Shown here piece after piece: positions 40,047 to 47,542 of a stretch of 64,000 bases of DNA; the stretch's first letter is position 1; the number at the start of each line of letters is the position of its first letter. A program made the position numbers and the translations under genes. The DNA is taken from NCBI RefSeq assembly GCF_046233715.1, contig NZ_JBJNRJ010000002.1, positions 1-64,000 on the forward strand. The letters are read 5' to 3'. Under the pieces are notes generated by a model that was given only the letters and a program-made list of their open reading frames with translations, was not told the origin of the DNA and ran no database searches. Source of the DNA: Trujillonella humicola. Lineage in GTDB: Bacteria > Actinomycetota > Actinomycetes > Mycobacteriales > Geodermatophilaceae.

Positions 40047-41309
40047 TCAGCTCTCGAGCGCGGCCTGGAAGGCGGCGAACTTCGACTGCGTCTCGGCCAG
40101 CTCGGCGGCCGGGTCCGAGCCGGCCACGATGCCGCAGCCGGCGTAGAGCCGGGCGGCGGACGGGTCGTCGGGGGAGAGCTGGGCGCAGCGCAGGGCCAGG
40201 CCGAACTCGCCGTCCCCGCGGGAGTCCAGCCAGCCCACCGGCCCGGCGTAGCGCCCGCGGTCCATGCCCTCGAGCTCGCCGATGACGTCCGCCGCGCGGT
40301 CGGGCGGCGTGCCGCAGACGGCGGCGGTCGGGTGCACCGCGGCGACCAGGTCCAGCAGCGAGGCGCGGCCGGCCCGGCCGGTCCGGCGCTGGGTGCCGGT
40401 GACGTCGGTGGCCAGGTGGCGGACGTTGGCCAGGGTCAGCAGCTCCGGCTCGGCCGGGGCGTGCAGCTCGCTGCAGTAGGGCTGCAGTGCACGGACCAGC
40501 GAGTCGACGGCCAGTGCGTGCTCGGCGCGGTCCTTCTCCGAGGCGAGCAGCGCGGCGGCCAGGCGCTCGTCGTCGACCCCGGCGCCGCGGGGAGCGGTCC
40601 CGGCGAGGACCCGCGCGGACAGCTCCCGGCCGGTGCGGCGCAGCAGCAGCTCCGGGGTCGCGCCGAGCAGGCCGTCGACGGCGAAGGTCCAGCAGCCGGG
40701 GAACCGTGCGGCCAGCCGGTCCAGCAGCCGGCGCGGGTCCAGCGGCACGTCGGCGGTCACCAGCAGGTCGCGGGCGAGCACCACCTTGTCCAGCTCGCCG
40801 GCGGCGATGCGGCGCACGGCCGTGGCCACCGCCGCGCACCAGGACACCGGGTCGAGGGCGCCGTCGGCGTAGCGCAGCCGGCCGGGAGCCTGCGCCGGCT
40901 CCGGGCGGGCGGGCAGCGGCGCCGGGTCCCCGACGGTCGTCATCCAGGCCACGCCGTCGCGGCGGCCGACCACGACCTCGGGGACGACGAACACCGACGT
41001 CCCGGCCGCGGGGTCGAAGGCGACGCTGGCGAAGGCCACCGGCCCCGAGCCGGGGACGGCGACCGGGTCCGCGGCGGTCAGCCCGGCCGACAACCCCGCC
41101 CACCAGGAGGCGGCCTCGGCCAGCGCGTGCGGTCCGGAGACCTCGAGCCGGGCGGCCTCTCCCCAGCCGACGAGGCCCTCGCCCCGGCGCACCCAGGAGA
41201 GCGCCCCCTGCGCCGGCAGCAGGCGCAGCAGGTCGGGGGCGTCGGGCAGCTCGACGGTGGTGACCGCGGACGCGGCGGCGTCCGGGGAGGTCAGCGCCGC
41301 TGTCGTCAC
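40047..41309 (-). CDS. menF: Isochorismate synthase
   Basis: 420 residues from GTG at 41309. A chorismate-binding enzyme that converts chorismate to isochorismate for menaquinone. Signatures: GELDKVVLARDLLV (about 190-203), LLGATPELLL, VLAGTAPRGAGVDDERLAAALLASEKDRAEHALAV in the Mg/chorismate site and ELEGMDRGRYAGPVGW near the end, with LYAGCGIVAGSDPAAELAET closing the site. Siderophore-type isochorismate synthases look alike, and the men neighbours favour menF. Leaderless -10 upstream. Divergent from menG. Confidence 0.9.
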   Translation of the reverse strand: MTTAALTSPDAAASAVTTVELPDAPDLLRLLPAQGALSWVRRGEGLVGWGEAARLEVSGPHALAEAASWWAGLSAGLTAADPVAVPGSGPVAFASVAFDPAAGTSVFVVPEVVVGRRDGVAWMTTVGDPAPLPARPEPAQAPGRLRYADGALDPVSWCAAVATAVRRIAAGELDKVVLARDLLVTADVPLDPRRLLDRLAARFPGCWTFAVDGLLGATPELLLRRTGRELSARVLAGTAPRGAGVDDERLAAALLASEKDRAEHALAVDSLVRALQPYCSELHAPAEPELLTLANVRHLATDVTGTQRRTGRAGRASLLDLVAAVHPTAAVCGTPPDRAADVIGELEGMDRGRYAGPVGWLDSRGDGEFGLALRCAQLSPDDPSAARLYAGCGIVAGSDPAAELAETQSKFAAFQAALES

Positions 41310-41315
41310 GGGTCC

Positions 41316-41321
41316 AGAGTA
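41316..41321 (-). promoter_or_regulatory. -10 TACTCT of menF (leaderless)
   Basis: Minus-strand TACTCT ends 6 nt before the GTG at 41309. No ribosome-binding site. The divergent menG -10 is only 10 bp away, so the two promoters share sequence. Confidence 0.55.
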
Positions 41322-41331
41322 GGCAGCCGGG

Positions 41332-41337
41332 TAGCGT
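41332..41337 (+). promoter_or_regulatory. -10 TAGCGT of menG (leaderless)
   Basis: TAGCGT ends 7 nt before the GTG at 41345. No ribosome-binding site between. Confidence 0.55.
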
Positions 41338-41344
41338 CGCTGCC

Positions 41345-42064
41345 GTGGCAGACCGGCGAGACGACGCACACACCGCCGGGCTCCGGGCCGGTCTGGACAA
41401 GGCGCCCGCCGAGGTCGCGGCCATGTTCGACCGGGTCGCCCGGCGCTACGACGTCACCAACACCGTGCTCTCCGGGGGCCTGGACGCCGGCTGGCGGCGC
41501 GCCACCCGCGAGGCCGTGGGTGCCCGGCCGGGCGAGACCGTGCTGGACGTGGCCGCCGGGACGGCGGTCTCCACGGTGGAGCTCGCCGCCGGGGGCGCGA
41601 CCGCCATCGCGTGCGACTTCTCGCAGGGGATGCTGCGCGCCGGTGCGGGCCGGCCGGTGCCCAAGGTCGCCGGGGACGCCATGGCGCTGCCGCTGGCCGA
41701 CGCGAGCGTGGACTCCGTCGTCATCTCCTTCGGCCTGCGCAACGTGGCCGACCCCGACGCGGCTCTGCGCGAGTTCCTGCGGGTCACCCGGCCCGGCGGC
41801 ACATTGGTCGTCTGCGAGTTCTCCAGCCCCACCTGGGCGCCGTGGCGGACCGTCTACCTCGAGTACCTGATGCGGGCGCTGCCGCGGATCGCGCGGGCGG
41901 TCAGCAGCAACCCCGACGCCTACGTGTACCTCGCCGAGTCGATCCGCGCCTGGCCCGACCAGGCTTCGCTGGCGGCCCGCGTGCAGGCGGCGGGATGGGC
42001 CGATGTCGCCTGGCGCGACCTCACCGGCGGCATCGTCGCGCTGCACCGCGCCCGCCGGCCGTAG
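41345..42064 (+). CDS. menG: Demethylmenaquinone methyltransferase
   Basis: 239 residues from GTG. A class I SAM methyltransferase that makes menaquinone from demethylmenaquinone (also called UbiE). FDRVARRYDVTNTVLSGGLD is the UbiE opening, VLDVAAGTAVSTVELA binds SAM, DAMALPLADASVDSVVISFGLRNVADP and RVTRPGGTLVVCEFSSP are the two UbiE signatures. Complete. Leaderless promoter shared with menF on the other strand; a hairpin follows the stop. Confidence 0.94.
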   Translation: MADRRDDAHTAGLRAGLDKAPAEVAAMFDRVARRYDVTNTVLSGGLDAGWRRATREAVGARPGETVLDVAAGTAVSTVELAAGGATAIACDFSQGMLRAGAGRPVPKVAGDAMALPLADASVDSVVISFGLRNVADPDAALREFLRVTRPGGTLVVCEFSSPTWAPWRTVYLEYLMRALPRIARAVSSNPDAYVYLAESIRAWPDQASLAARVQAAGWADVAWRDLTGGIVALHRARRP

Positions 42065-42082
42065 CCGGTCGCCGCTCCGGGC

Positions 42083-42101
42083 CCGGGGACCCTGGCCCCG
42101 G
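42083..42101 (+). terminator. Hairpin after menG
   Basis: CCGGGG/CCCCGG with loop ACCCTGG, 18 nt behind the menG stop. No T-tract. Confidence 0.5.
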
Positions 42102-42115
42102 CCCGCCCGGCGGCC

Positions 42116-42121
42116 TAGCGT
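42116..42121 (+). promoter_or_regulatory. -10 TAGCGT ahead of the phosphoribosyltransferase region
   Basis: Same hexamer as at menG. It ends 6 nt before an ATG at 42128 that opens a 17-codon ORF, not the phosphoribosyltransferase frame itself. Confidence 0.5.
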
Positions 42122-42127
42122 CGGACT

Positions 42128-42181
42128 ATGACGACTCCCGCGGGCCCGAGGTGCGGCGCCGCCGGGCCGGCGGCGGGCTGA
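42128..42181 (+). CDS. Possible leaderless 17-codon upstream ORF
   Basis: ATG at 42128 placed 6 nt after TAGCGT, ending TGA at 42181, 11 nt before the GTG used for the phosphoribosyltransferase. Peptide MTTPAGPRCGAAGPAAG has no known domain. Either a regulatory upstream ORF or the true N-terminus of the next gene separated by a one-base indel, natural or from sequencing. Confidence 0.35.
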   Translation: MTTPAGPRCGAAGPAAG

Positions 42182-42192
42182 CGTCCCGGGCG

Positions 42193-42858
42193 GTGCGCTT
42201 CGCCGACCGCACCGAGGCCGGCCGCGCCCTGGCCGGGGCGGTGGCCGGGGCGCTGGCGCAGCGACCCGGCGGGTGCGCGGCCGCACCGGTCGTGCTCGGC
42301 CTGCCCCGCGGCGGCGTCGTGGTCGCCGCACCGGTGGCCGCCGCGCTGCACGCGCCGCTGGACGTGCTCGTCGTCCGCAAGCTCGGCGCGCCCGGGCGGC
42401 CGGAGCTGGCGATGGGTGCGGTCGCGGTCGCCGGGGACGTCGTCGAGACCGTCCGCACGCCGGAGGTCGCCGACGCGCTGGCGGTCGACGCCGGCACCTT
42501 CGCCGCCGTCCGCGACCGGGAGCTCGCCGAGCTCTCCCGCCGGGCGGCGGCCTACCGCACCGGCCGGTCGCCGGCGGTGCTGCGCGGCCGCACCGTCGTC
42601 CTCGTCGACGACGGGCTGGCCACCGGCTCGACGATGCGCGCGGCGCTGGCCGCCGTGCGGCAGCAGCGCCCCGCCTGCGTCGTCGTCGCCGTGCCCGTCG
42701 CCTCCCCGCGGGTGGCGGCCGAGCTCGCGGCGGAGGTCGACGAGCTGGTCTGCCTCACCGCCCCGGCCGGGTTCCGGGCGGTGGGGCAGGCGTACCGGGA
42801 CTTCTCGCCGACACCGGACGACGCGGTCGTGGCGGCACTGGCGGCGCCCCCGCCGTGA
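42193..42858 (+). CDS. Phosphoribosyltransferase-domain protein
   Basis: 221 residues from GTG at 42193 (MRFADRTEAGRALA, the usual opening of this family); a GTG at 42151 would add 14. The PRPP-binding loop VVLVDDGLATGSTMRAAL is at about 135-152, LGLPRGGVVVAAPVAAAL at about 35-52 and LDVLVVRKLGAPGRPELAMGAV follow the type I PRTase fold. No hood domain identifies a base, so the substrate is unknown. Actinobacterial members are often near hydrolase or dormancy genes, not seen here. Hairpin behind the stop. Confidence 0.85.
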   Translation: MRFADRTEAGRALAGAVAGALAQRPGGCAAAPVVLGLPRGGVVVAAPVAAALHAPLDVLVVRKLGAPGRPELAMGAVAVAGDVVETVRTPEVADALAVDAGTFAAVRDRELAELSRRAAAYRTGRSPAVLRGRTVVLVDDGLATGSTMRAALAAVRQQRPACVVVAVPVASPRVAAELAAEVDELVCLTAPAGFRAVGQAYRDFSPTPDDAVVAALAAPPP

Positions 42859-42876
42859 TCCCCGCCCGGGGCACCA

Positions 42877-42891
42877 GGCGGGCGGCCCGCC
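42877..42891 (+). terminator. Hairpin after the phosphoribosyltransferase gene
   Basis: GGCGGG/CCCGCC with loop CGG, 18 nt behind the stop. Separates this gene from the Rex-controlled menJ promoter. Confidence 0.5.
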
Positions 42892-42934
42892 AGAGGCCCC
42901 CCGGCCGCTCCGCGTGAGTCCGGTCACGGGGGGC

Positions 42935-42952
42935 TTGTTCCGTGGCTCACAA
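42935..42952 (+). promoter_or_regulatory. Candidate Rex operator 1 upstream of menJ
   Basis: TTGTTCCGTGGCTCACAA has the same odd left half (TTGTTCC) as the site at 17490 and differs from it mainly in the spacer. It matches TTGTGAANNNNTTCACAA at 10 of 14 bases and covers a possible -35 TTGTTC, with TAGGCT at 42960-42965 as -10. Confidence 0.55.
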
Positions 42953-42979
42953 CGCGGCGTAGGCTCGGACGCGACGACC

Positions 42980-42997
42980 TCGTGAAAATGTTCACAA
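42980..42997 (+). promoter_or_regulatory. Candidate Rex operator 2 upstream of menJ
   Basis: TCGTGAAAATGTTCACAA matches TTGTGAANNNNTTCACAA at 13 of 14 defined bases, the best Rex-type site in the window. It lies about 10 nt past the presumed transcription start and 33 nt before the menJ GTG, a position that would block elongation or initiation. Supports Rex control of menJ and perhaps of nuo. Confidence 0.7.
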
Positions 42998-43029
42998 GCG
43001 ATCCCGGGAACGGCCGAGGGGAGGACGAC

Positions 43030-44313
43030 GTGCCCAGCCCGCTGACGGAGGCACCGCGTGGCGAGCAGCCGCGCGCCGACGTCGTCGTCGTCGGCGCCGG
43101 TCCGGCGGGCTCCGCCGCGGCCCGGACGCTGGCGGTCGCGGGCCTGGACGTCGTCGTCCTGGAGAAGGCCGAGTTCCCCCGCGAGAAGGTCTGCGGTGAC
43201 GGGCTGACCCCGCGCGGGGTCAAGGCGCTCGACGACCTGGGCGTGGACACCACCGGGTGGGTGCGGCACCGCGGGCTGCGGGTCTTCGGCGGCGGCGAGG
43301 TCGTCGAGGTCGACTGGCCGCAGCTGCGCTCGTGGCCCTCCCACGGGCTGATCCGGACCCGCAGCGACCTCGACTCGCTGCTGGCCGACCACGCCGCGGT
43401 CGCCGGTGCGCGGGTGCACACCGGAGTGCAGGTGACCGATCCGTCGCTCGACGACGCGGGGCGGGTCGCCGGGGTGCACGCCCTCGTGGGCCCGGCCCGG
43501 GAGCCGGCCACCTGGCGGGCGCCGCTCGTCGTCTCCGCCGAGGGGCTGTCCGGCCGGCTGGCCAAGTCGCTGGGCCTGGCGCGCCGCGAGGACCGCCCGC
43601 TCGGGGTGGCCGTCCGCCGGTACGTGCGCACGCCCCGCGCCGACGACCCCTACCTCGACATCTCCTTCGACCTGTCGGCCGACGGGCCGAGTGCGGACTC
43701 CATGCCCGGCTACGGCTGGTCGTTCGGGATGGGGGACGGCACGGCGAACGTCGGCTTCGGTCTGCTCGACACCCGCCGCGGCACCGGCGCCGAGCCCCGG
43801 GCGGTCCTGCGCCGGTGGCTGGCCACCCTGCCGCCCGAGTGGCAGCTGGGCGAGGAGCACGCCGTCACGCCGCTGCGCGGTGCCGGCCTGCCGATGGCGC
43901 TGCACCGCGGACCGGCCTACACCCGCGGGCTGCTGCTGGCCGGCGACTCGGCCGGCACGGTCAACCCGTTCAACGGCGAGGGCATCAGCTACGCCCTGGA
44001 GACCGGCCGGATGGCAGCCGAGACGGCGGTCGAGGCGCTCCGCGCGCCGGAGGGGCCGGCCCGCGAGGCGGTGCTGCGCCGCTACCCGGCACGGCTGCGC
44101 GCCGAGTACGGGCACCACCACCGGCTGGGCATCGGCTTCCTGGCCCTGCTGGACCGGCCCGACGTCGTCCGCTTCGCCACGGCGCACGGCCTCAAGCGGC
44201 CCGCGCTGGTGAACCGGGCGCTGCGGCTGATGGGCAACCTGTCCGACGGCGCGCAGGGCGACCGGTTCGACCGCGCGCTCGCCGTCCTGACCCGACTGAC
44301 CCCGGCGGTGTGA
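43030..44313 (+). CDS. menJ: Geranylgeranyl-reductase family flavoprotein, probable menaquinone reductase
   Basis: 427 residues from GTG at 43030, chosen because GAGGGGAGGA precedes it. An upstream GTG at 42982 lies inside the Rex operator. The FAD dinucleotide motif is VVVVGAGPAGSAAARTLAVAG (about 18-38), KVCGDGLTPRGVKAL and GLLLAGDSAGTVNPFNGEGI (about 304-323) are family signatures. The M. tuberculosis counterpart Rv0561c (MenJ) saturates one isoprene unit of the menaquinone tail. That role fits the men/nuo surroundings. Archaeol or chlorophyll-type substrates are unlikely here. Confidence 0.85.
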   Translation: MPSPLTEAPRGEQPRADVVVVGAGPAGSAAARTLAVAGLDVVVLEKAEFPREKVCGDGLTPRGVKALDDLGVDTTGWVRHRGLRVFGGGEVVEVDWPQLRSWPSHGLIRTRSDLDSLLADHAAVAGARVHTGVQVTDPSLDDAGRVAGVHALVGPAREPATWRAPLVVSAEGLSGRLAKSLGLARREDRPLGVAVRRYVRTPRADDPYLDISFDLSADGPSADSMPGYGWSFGMGDGTANVGFGLLDTRRGTGAEPRAVLRRWLATLPPEWQLGEEHAVTPLRGAGLPMALHRGPAYTRGLLLAGDSAGTVNPFNGEGISYALETGRMAAETAVEALRAPEGPAREAVLRRYPARLRAEYGHHHRLGIGFLALLDRPDVVRFATAHGLKRPALVNRALRLMGNLSDGAQGDRFDRALAVLTRLTPAV

Positions 44314-44387
44314 GGTCGACATGACGATCCGATACCAATTCGACACGGGCTGTGGTCGTGCTGACCGAGCCGTGACCGTCGCCACCG

Positions 44388-44393
44388 TAGGGT
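44388..44393 (+). promoter_or_regulatory. -10 TAGGGT, possible leaderless nuoA promoter
   Basis: TAGGGT ends 7 nt before the nuoA ATG at 44401. CTGACC at 44361-44366 is a poor -35. The 87-nt menJ-nuoA gap contains no Rex site that I can see, so nuo may be served both by this and by read-through from menJ. Confidence 0.45.
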
Positions 44394-44400
44394 GCCGCTG

Positions 44401-44763
44401 ATGTTGTCGAACTACGTGCCGATCGTGGGCCTGTTCGCCCTGGCCGCGGCGTTCGCCCTCTTCTCGGTCGCCGCGGCCCCGTTCATCGGCCCCCGCCGGT
44501 ACAACCGGGCCAAGCTGCAGGCCTACGAGTGCGGCATCGAGCCGGTCGACCAGCCGCTGACCGGCGGTCGCTTCCCGATCAAGTACTACCTGACGGCGAT
44601 GCTCTTCATCGTCTTCGACATCGAGATCGTCTTCCTCTACCCGTGGGCCGTCGCGAACGACGCGCTCGGGGTGTTCGGGCTGGTCGCGATGGTCGTCTTC
44701 ATCGGCACCGTCTTCCTCGCCTTCGCCTACGAGTGGCGGCGCGGCGGACTGGAATGGGACTGA
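44401..44763 (+). CDS. nuoA: NADH-quinone oxidoreductase subunit A
   Basis: 120 residues, three membrane helices. ATG at 44401 matches the family N-terminus (an in-frame GTG at 44392 is less likely). AYECGIEPVDQP and FPIKYYLTAMLFIVFDIEIVFLYPWAV are the NuoA signatures, the first forming the loop near the quinone channel. First gene of the fourteen-gene complex I operon. Complex I passes electrons from NADH to menaquinone and pumps protons. Confidence 0.96.
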   Translation: MLSNYVPIVGLFALAAAFALFSVAAAPFIGPRRYNRAKLQAYECGIEPVDQPLTGGRFPIKYYLTAMLFIVFDIEIVFLYPWAVANDALGVFGLVAMVVFIGTVFLAFAYEWRRGGLEWD

Positions 44764-44785
44764 GCGTGGGGTTGGCGATCTAGTC

Positions 44786-45466
44786 ATGGGTCTCGAGGAG
44801 AAGCTCCCCAGCGGCGTCCTGCTGACGTCGGTGGAGAAACTGGTCAACTGGACGCGCAAGTCCTCGTTCTGGCCGGCCACCTTCGGGCTGGCCTGCTGCG
44901 CGATCGAGATGATGGCCACCGGCGCCGGGCGCTACGACCTGGCCCGGTTCGGCATGGAGGTCTTCCGCGCCTCACCCCGGCAGGCCGACCTGATGATCGT
45001 CGCCGGCCGGGTGAGCCAGAAGATGGCGCCGGTCCTGCGGCAGATCTACGACCAGATGCCCGAGCCGCGGTGGGTGCTCGCCATGGGCGTGTGCGCCAGC
45101 TCCGGCGGGATGTTCAACAACTACGCGATCGTGCAGGGCGTCGACCACGTCGTCCCGGTGGACATGTACCTGCCCGGCTGCCCGCCGCGGCCGGAGATGC
45201 TCATGGACGCGATCCTCAAGCTGCACTACAAGATCCAGCACGAGCCGCTGGGTCCCAAGCGCGCCAAGGCCCTGGCCCGGGCCCGCGAGGAGGGCACGGC
45301 GCCGGACCTGCTCGTCGAGATGCCCTCCAGCGTCCGCGCGGACAAGACCGCCCGGGCGGCCTACGAGCAGGCGGCGGCCGAGGGGCGCAGCGGCCAGTTC
45401 ACGATCGAGCAGCGCGGCGGCCGTGCCGTCCTGCTGCCCGAGCCCTACGTGCGGAGCCCCCGGTGA
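44786..45466 (+). CDS. nuoB: NADH-quinone oxidoreductase subunit B
   Basis: 226 residues. The cluster N2 ligands are the tandem cysteines in LACCAIEMMATG, CASSGGMFNNYAIVQG and the CPPRPE motif after MYLPG. This subunit donates electrons to menaquinone at the membrane arm junction. The C-terminus (from about 165) is longer and more charged than in E. coli, usual for actinobacteria. It starts 22 nt after nuoA, and a ten-codon frame from inside nuoA ends 2 nt before its ATG. Overlaps nuoC by 4 nt. Confidence 0.96.
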   Translation: MGLEEKLPSGVLLTSVEKLVNWTRKSSFWPATFGLACCAIEMMATGAGRYDLARFGMEVFRASPRQADLMIVAGRVSQKMAPVLRQIYDQMPEPRWVLAMGVCASSGGMFNNYAIVQGVDHVVPVDMYLPGCPPRPEMLMDAILKLHYKIQHEPLGPKRAKALARAREEGTAPDLLVEMPSSVRADKTARAAYEQAAAEGRSGQFTIEQRGGRAVLLPEPYVRSPR

Positions 45467-46200
45467 CCGGCCCGGGCGACCGCGCGGGGGCCGACGCCGC
45501 CCTGGGGGCCTCCGCGCCGTCCGGGGGGTTCCGCAAGGGGGCGTTCGGCGTCACCGGCAGCGGCGACACCTCCGGTTTCGGCGGTCTGGTCCGCGTCGAG
45601 CCCGGCGGCGCCGTCGCGCTGCACTCGACCGAGCGCCCGTACGGCGGCTGGTTCGACGAGGTCACCGACGCGCTGATCGAGGCGGTGGGCGAGGCGACCT
45701 ACGCCGTCGCCGTCTCCCGGGTGGTCGTCGACCGCGGCGAGATCACCTACTTCGTGCCGCGCGAGCACCTGCTCACCGTGGTCCGGGCCCTGCGCGACGA
45801 CGACGCGCTGCGTTTCGAGCTGTGCTCGAGCGTCTCCGGCGTCGACTACCTCGACAGCGGCGGCCCGGCCGTCGCGCCCGGCCGGCCCCGGCTGCACGTC
45901 GCCTACCACCTGACGTCGATGACCTACCGGCGCCGGATCCGCGTCGAGGTCGCCGTCACCGCCGAGGACCCGCACGTGCCCTCGGTGACCGGCGTCTACC
46001 CGACGGCGGACTGGCACGAGCGGGAGACCTACGACATGTTCGGCATCGTCTTCGACGGTCACCCGTCGCTCACCCGGATCCTCATGCCCGACGACTGGGA
46101 CGGCTTCCCCCAGCGCAAGGACTACCCGCTCGGCGGCGTCCCCGTGGAGTACCACGGCGCGACGATCCCGCCGCCCGACACCCGCAGGTCCTACCGGTGA
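45463..46200 (+). CDS. nuoC: NADH-quinone oxidoreductase subunit C
   Basis: 245 residues from GTG. The first 45 residues are a Gly/Ala-rich extension. The conserved core contains ELCSSVSGVDYL, VPSVTGVYPTADWHERETYDMFGI and PDDWDGFPQRKDYPLG, the 30-kDa subunit signature. It helps build the hydrophilic arm with NuoD. Overlaps nuoB by 4 nt. The 10-nt gap to nuoD is bridged by a five-codon frame (GTGA to ATGA). Confidence 0.95.
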   Translation: MTGPGDRAGADAALGASAPSGGFRKGAFGVTGSGDTSGFGGLVRVEPGGAVALHSTERPYGGWFDEVTDALIEAVGEATYAVAVSRVVVDRGEITYFVPREHLLTVVRALRDDDALRFELCSSVSGVDYLDSGGPAVAPGRPRLHVAYHLTSMTYRRRIRVEVAVTAEDPHVPSVTGVYPTADWHERETYDMFGIVFDGHPSLTRILMPDDWDGFPQRKDYPLGGVPVEYHGATIPPPDTRRSYR

Positions 46201-46214
46201 GGGGCTCCCGATGA
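46197..46214 (+). other. Five-codon bridging frame between nuoC and nuoD
   Basis: GTG overlapping the nuoC stop, then AGG GGC TCC CGA, then TGA overlapping the nuoD ATG. Too short to be a gene. The GAGGGG inside is the nuoD ribosome-binding site. Listed because it repeats the 4-nt-overlap geometry of the longer bridges. Confidence 0.4.
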
Positions 46215-47542
46215 CGACGTCCACGACGGGGCAGGACCCGTACGCCGGCTCCCGGGAGACCACCGAGGGCCGGGTCTACACGGTCACCGGCGGGGACTGG
46301 GACCAGACCTTCGCCGGCGACCTCGGCGGCGACGAGCGGCTCGTGGTCAACATGGGGCCGCAGCACCCGTCCACGCACGGCGTGCTCCGCCTGGTGCTCG
46401 ACCTCGAGGGCGAGACGGTGACCAAGGCCCGGGTGGTCATCGGCTACCTGCACACCGGCATCGAGAAGAACACCGAGTACCGCAACTGGACCCAGGGCAC
46501 GACCTTCGTGACGCGGATGGACTACCTGTCGCCGCTGTTCAACGAGGCCGGCTACTGCATGGCTGTGGAGAAGCTGCTCGGCATCGAGGTGCCGCAGCGG
46601 GCGGAGACGATCCGCGTCCTGGTCATGGAGATCAACCGGGTCGCCTCCCACCTGGTCGGGCTGGCCACCGGCGGCATGGAGCTCGGCGCGCTGACCGCCA
46701 TGACCAACGGCTTCCGCGAGCGGGAGCTGTGCCTGGACCTCCTCGAGGAGATCACCGGGCTGCGGATGAACCACGCCTACATCCGGCCCGGCGGGCTGGC
46801 CCAGGACCTGCCGCCGGGAGCCGTGGAGTCCATCCGCGAGTGGCTGACCGTCATGCCGCAGCGCCTGGCCGAGTACCACCGGCTCCTGACCGGCCAGCCG
46901 ATCTGGCAGCGCCGGCTCAAGGACGTCGGCTACCTCGACGTCACCGGGTGCGTGGCCCTCGGCGTCACCGGTCCGCCCCTGCGGGCCGCGGGCCTGGCCT
47001 GGGACCTGCGCAAGGTGGAGCCCTACCTGGGCTACGAGACCTACGACTTCGAGGTGCCCACGGCCGACACCTCCGACGCCTGGGGTCGCTACCTGGTGCG
47101 GATGGCCGAGATGCAGGAGTCGCTCAAGATCGTCGCCCAGGCCCTGGACCGGCTGGAGCCCGGTCCGGTCATGGTGGAGGACAAGAAGATCGCCTGGCCC
47201 GCGCAGCTCTCGCTGGGCGCCGACGGCATGGGCAACTCGCTGGAGCACGTGCAGCACATCATGGCCGGCTCCATGGAGTCGCTCATCCACCACTTCAAGC
47301 TGGTGACCGAGGGCTTCCGGGTCCCCGCCGGGCAGGTGTACGTGCCGGTCGAGTCGCCCCGCGGGGAGCTCGGCTACCACGTGGTGAGCGACGGCAGCAC
47401 GCGCCCGTGGCGCGTCCACGTGCGCGACCCCAGCTTCGTGAACCTGCAGGCGACGGCCGCGATGAGCGAGGGCAGCATGATCGCCGACGTCATCGCGGCG
47501 ATCGCCTCCATCGACCCTGTGATGGGAGGAGTCGACAGGTGA
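46211..47542 (+). CDS. nuoD: NADH-quinone oxidoreductase subunit D
   Basis: 443 residues, 49-kDa subunit lining the quinone site with NuoB. VVNMGPQHPSTHGVLRLVLDLEGE (about 46-69), the quinone-contacting His residues in that motif, GYLHTGIEKNTEYR and YGSCLE-equivalent VESPRGELGYHVVSDGS near 390 identify it. It ends in GGVDR, which in this family sits close to cluster N2. The end overlaps nuoE by 4 nt. Confidence 0.96.
   Translation: MTTSTTGQDPYAGSRETTEGRVYTVTGGDWDQTFAGDLGGDERLVVNMGPQHPSTHGVLRLVLDLEGETVTKARVVIGYLHTGIEKNTEYRNWTQGTTFVTRMDYLSPLFNEAGYCMAVEKLLGIEVPQRAETIRVLVMEINRVASHLVGLATGGMELGALTAMTNGFRERELCLDLLEEITGLRMNHAYIRPGGLAQDLPPGAVESIREWLTVMPQRLAEYHRLLTGQPIWQRRLKDVGYLDVTGCVALGVTGPPLRAAGLAWDLRKVEPYLGYETYDFEVPTADTSDAWGRYLVRMAEMQESLKIVAQALDRLEPGPVMVEDKKIAWPAQLSLGADGMGNSLEHVQHIMAGSMESLIHHFKLVTEGFRVPAGQVYVPVESPRGELGYHVVSDGSTRPWRVHVRDPSFVNLQATAAMSEGSMIADVIAAIASIDPVMGGVDR

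Noticed and set aside
42982..43029. GTG at 42982 as the menJ start
   Set aside because: It lies inside the Rex-like operator and lacks a ribosome-binding site. GTG 43030 follows GAGGGGAGGA.
44314..44400. A Rex operator directly upstream of nuoA
   Set aside because: No sequence with both half-sites found. The nearest credible sites are before menJ.
44754..44783. Ten-codon frame linking nuoA and nuoB as another bridge
   Set aside because: It starts inside nuoA by 10 nt and ends 2 nt before nuoB with TAG, so it does not share the RTGA overlap geometry.
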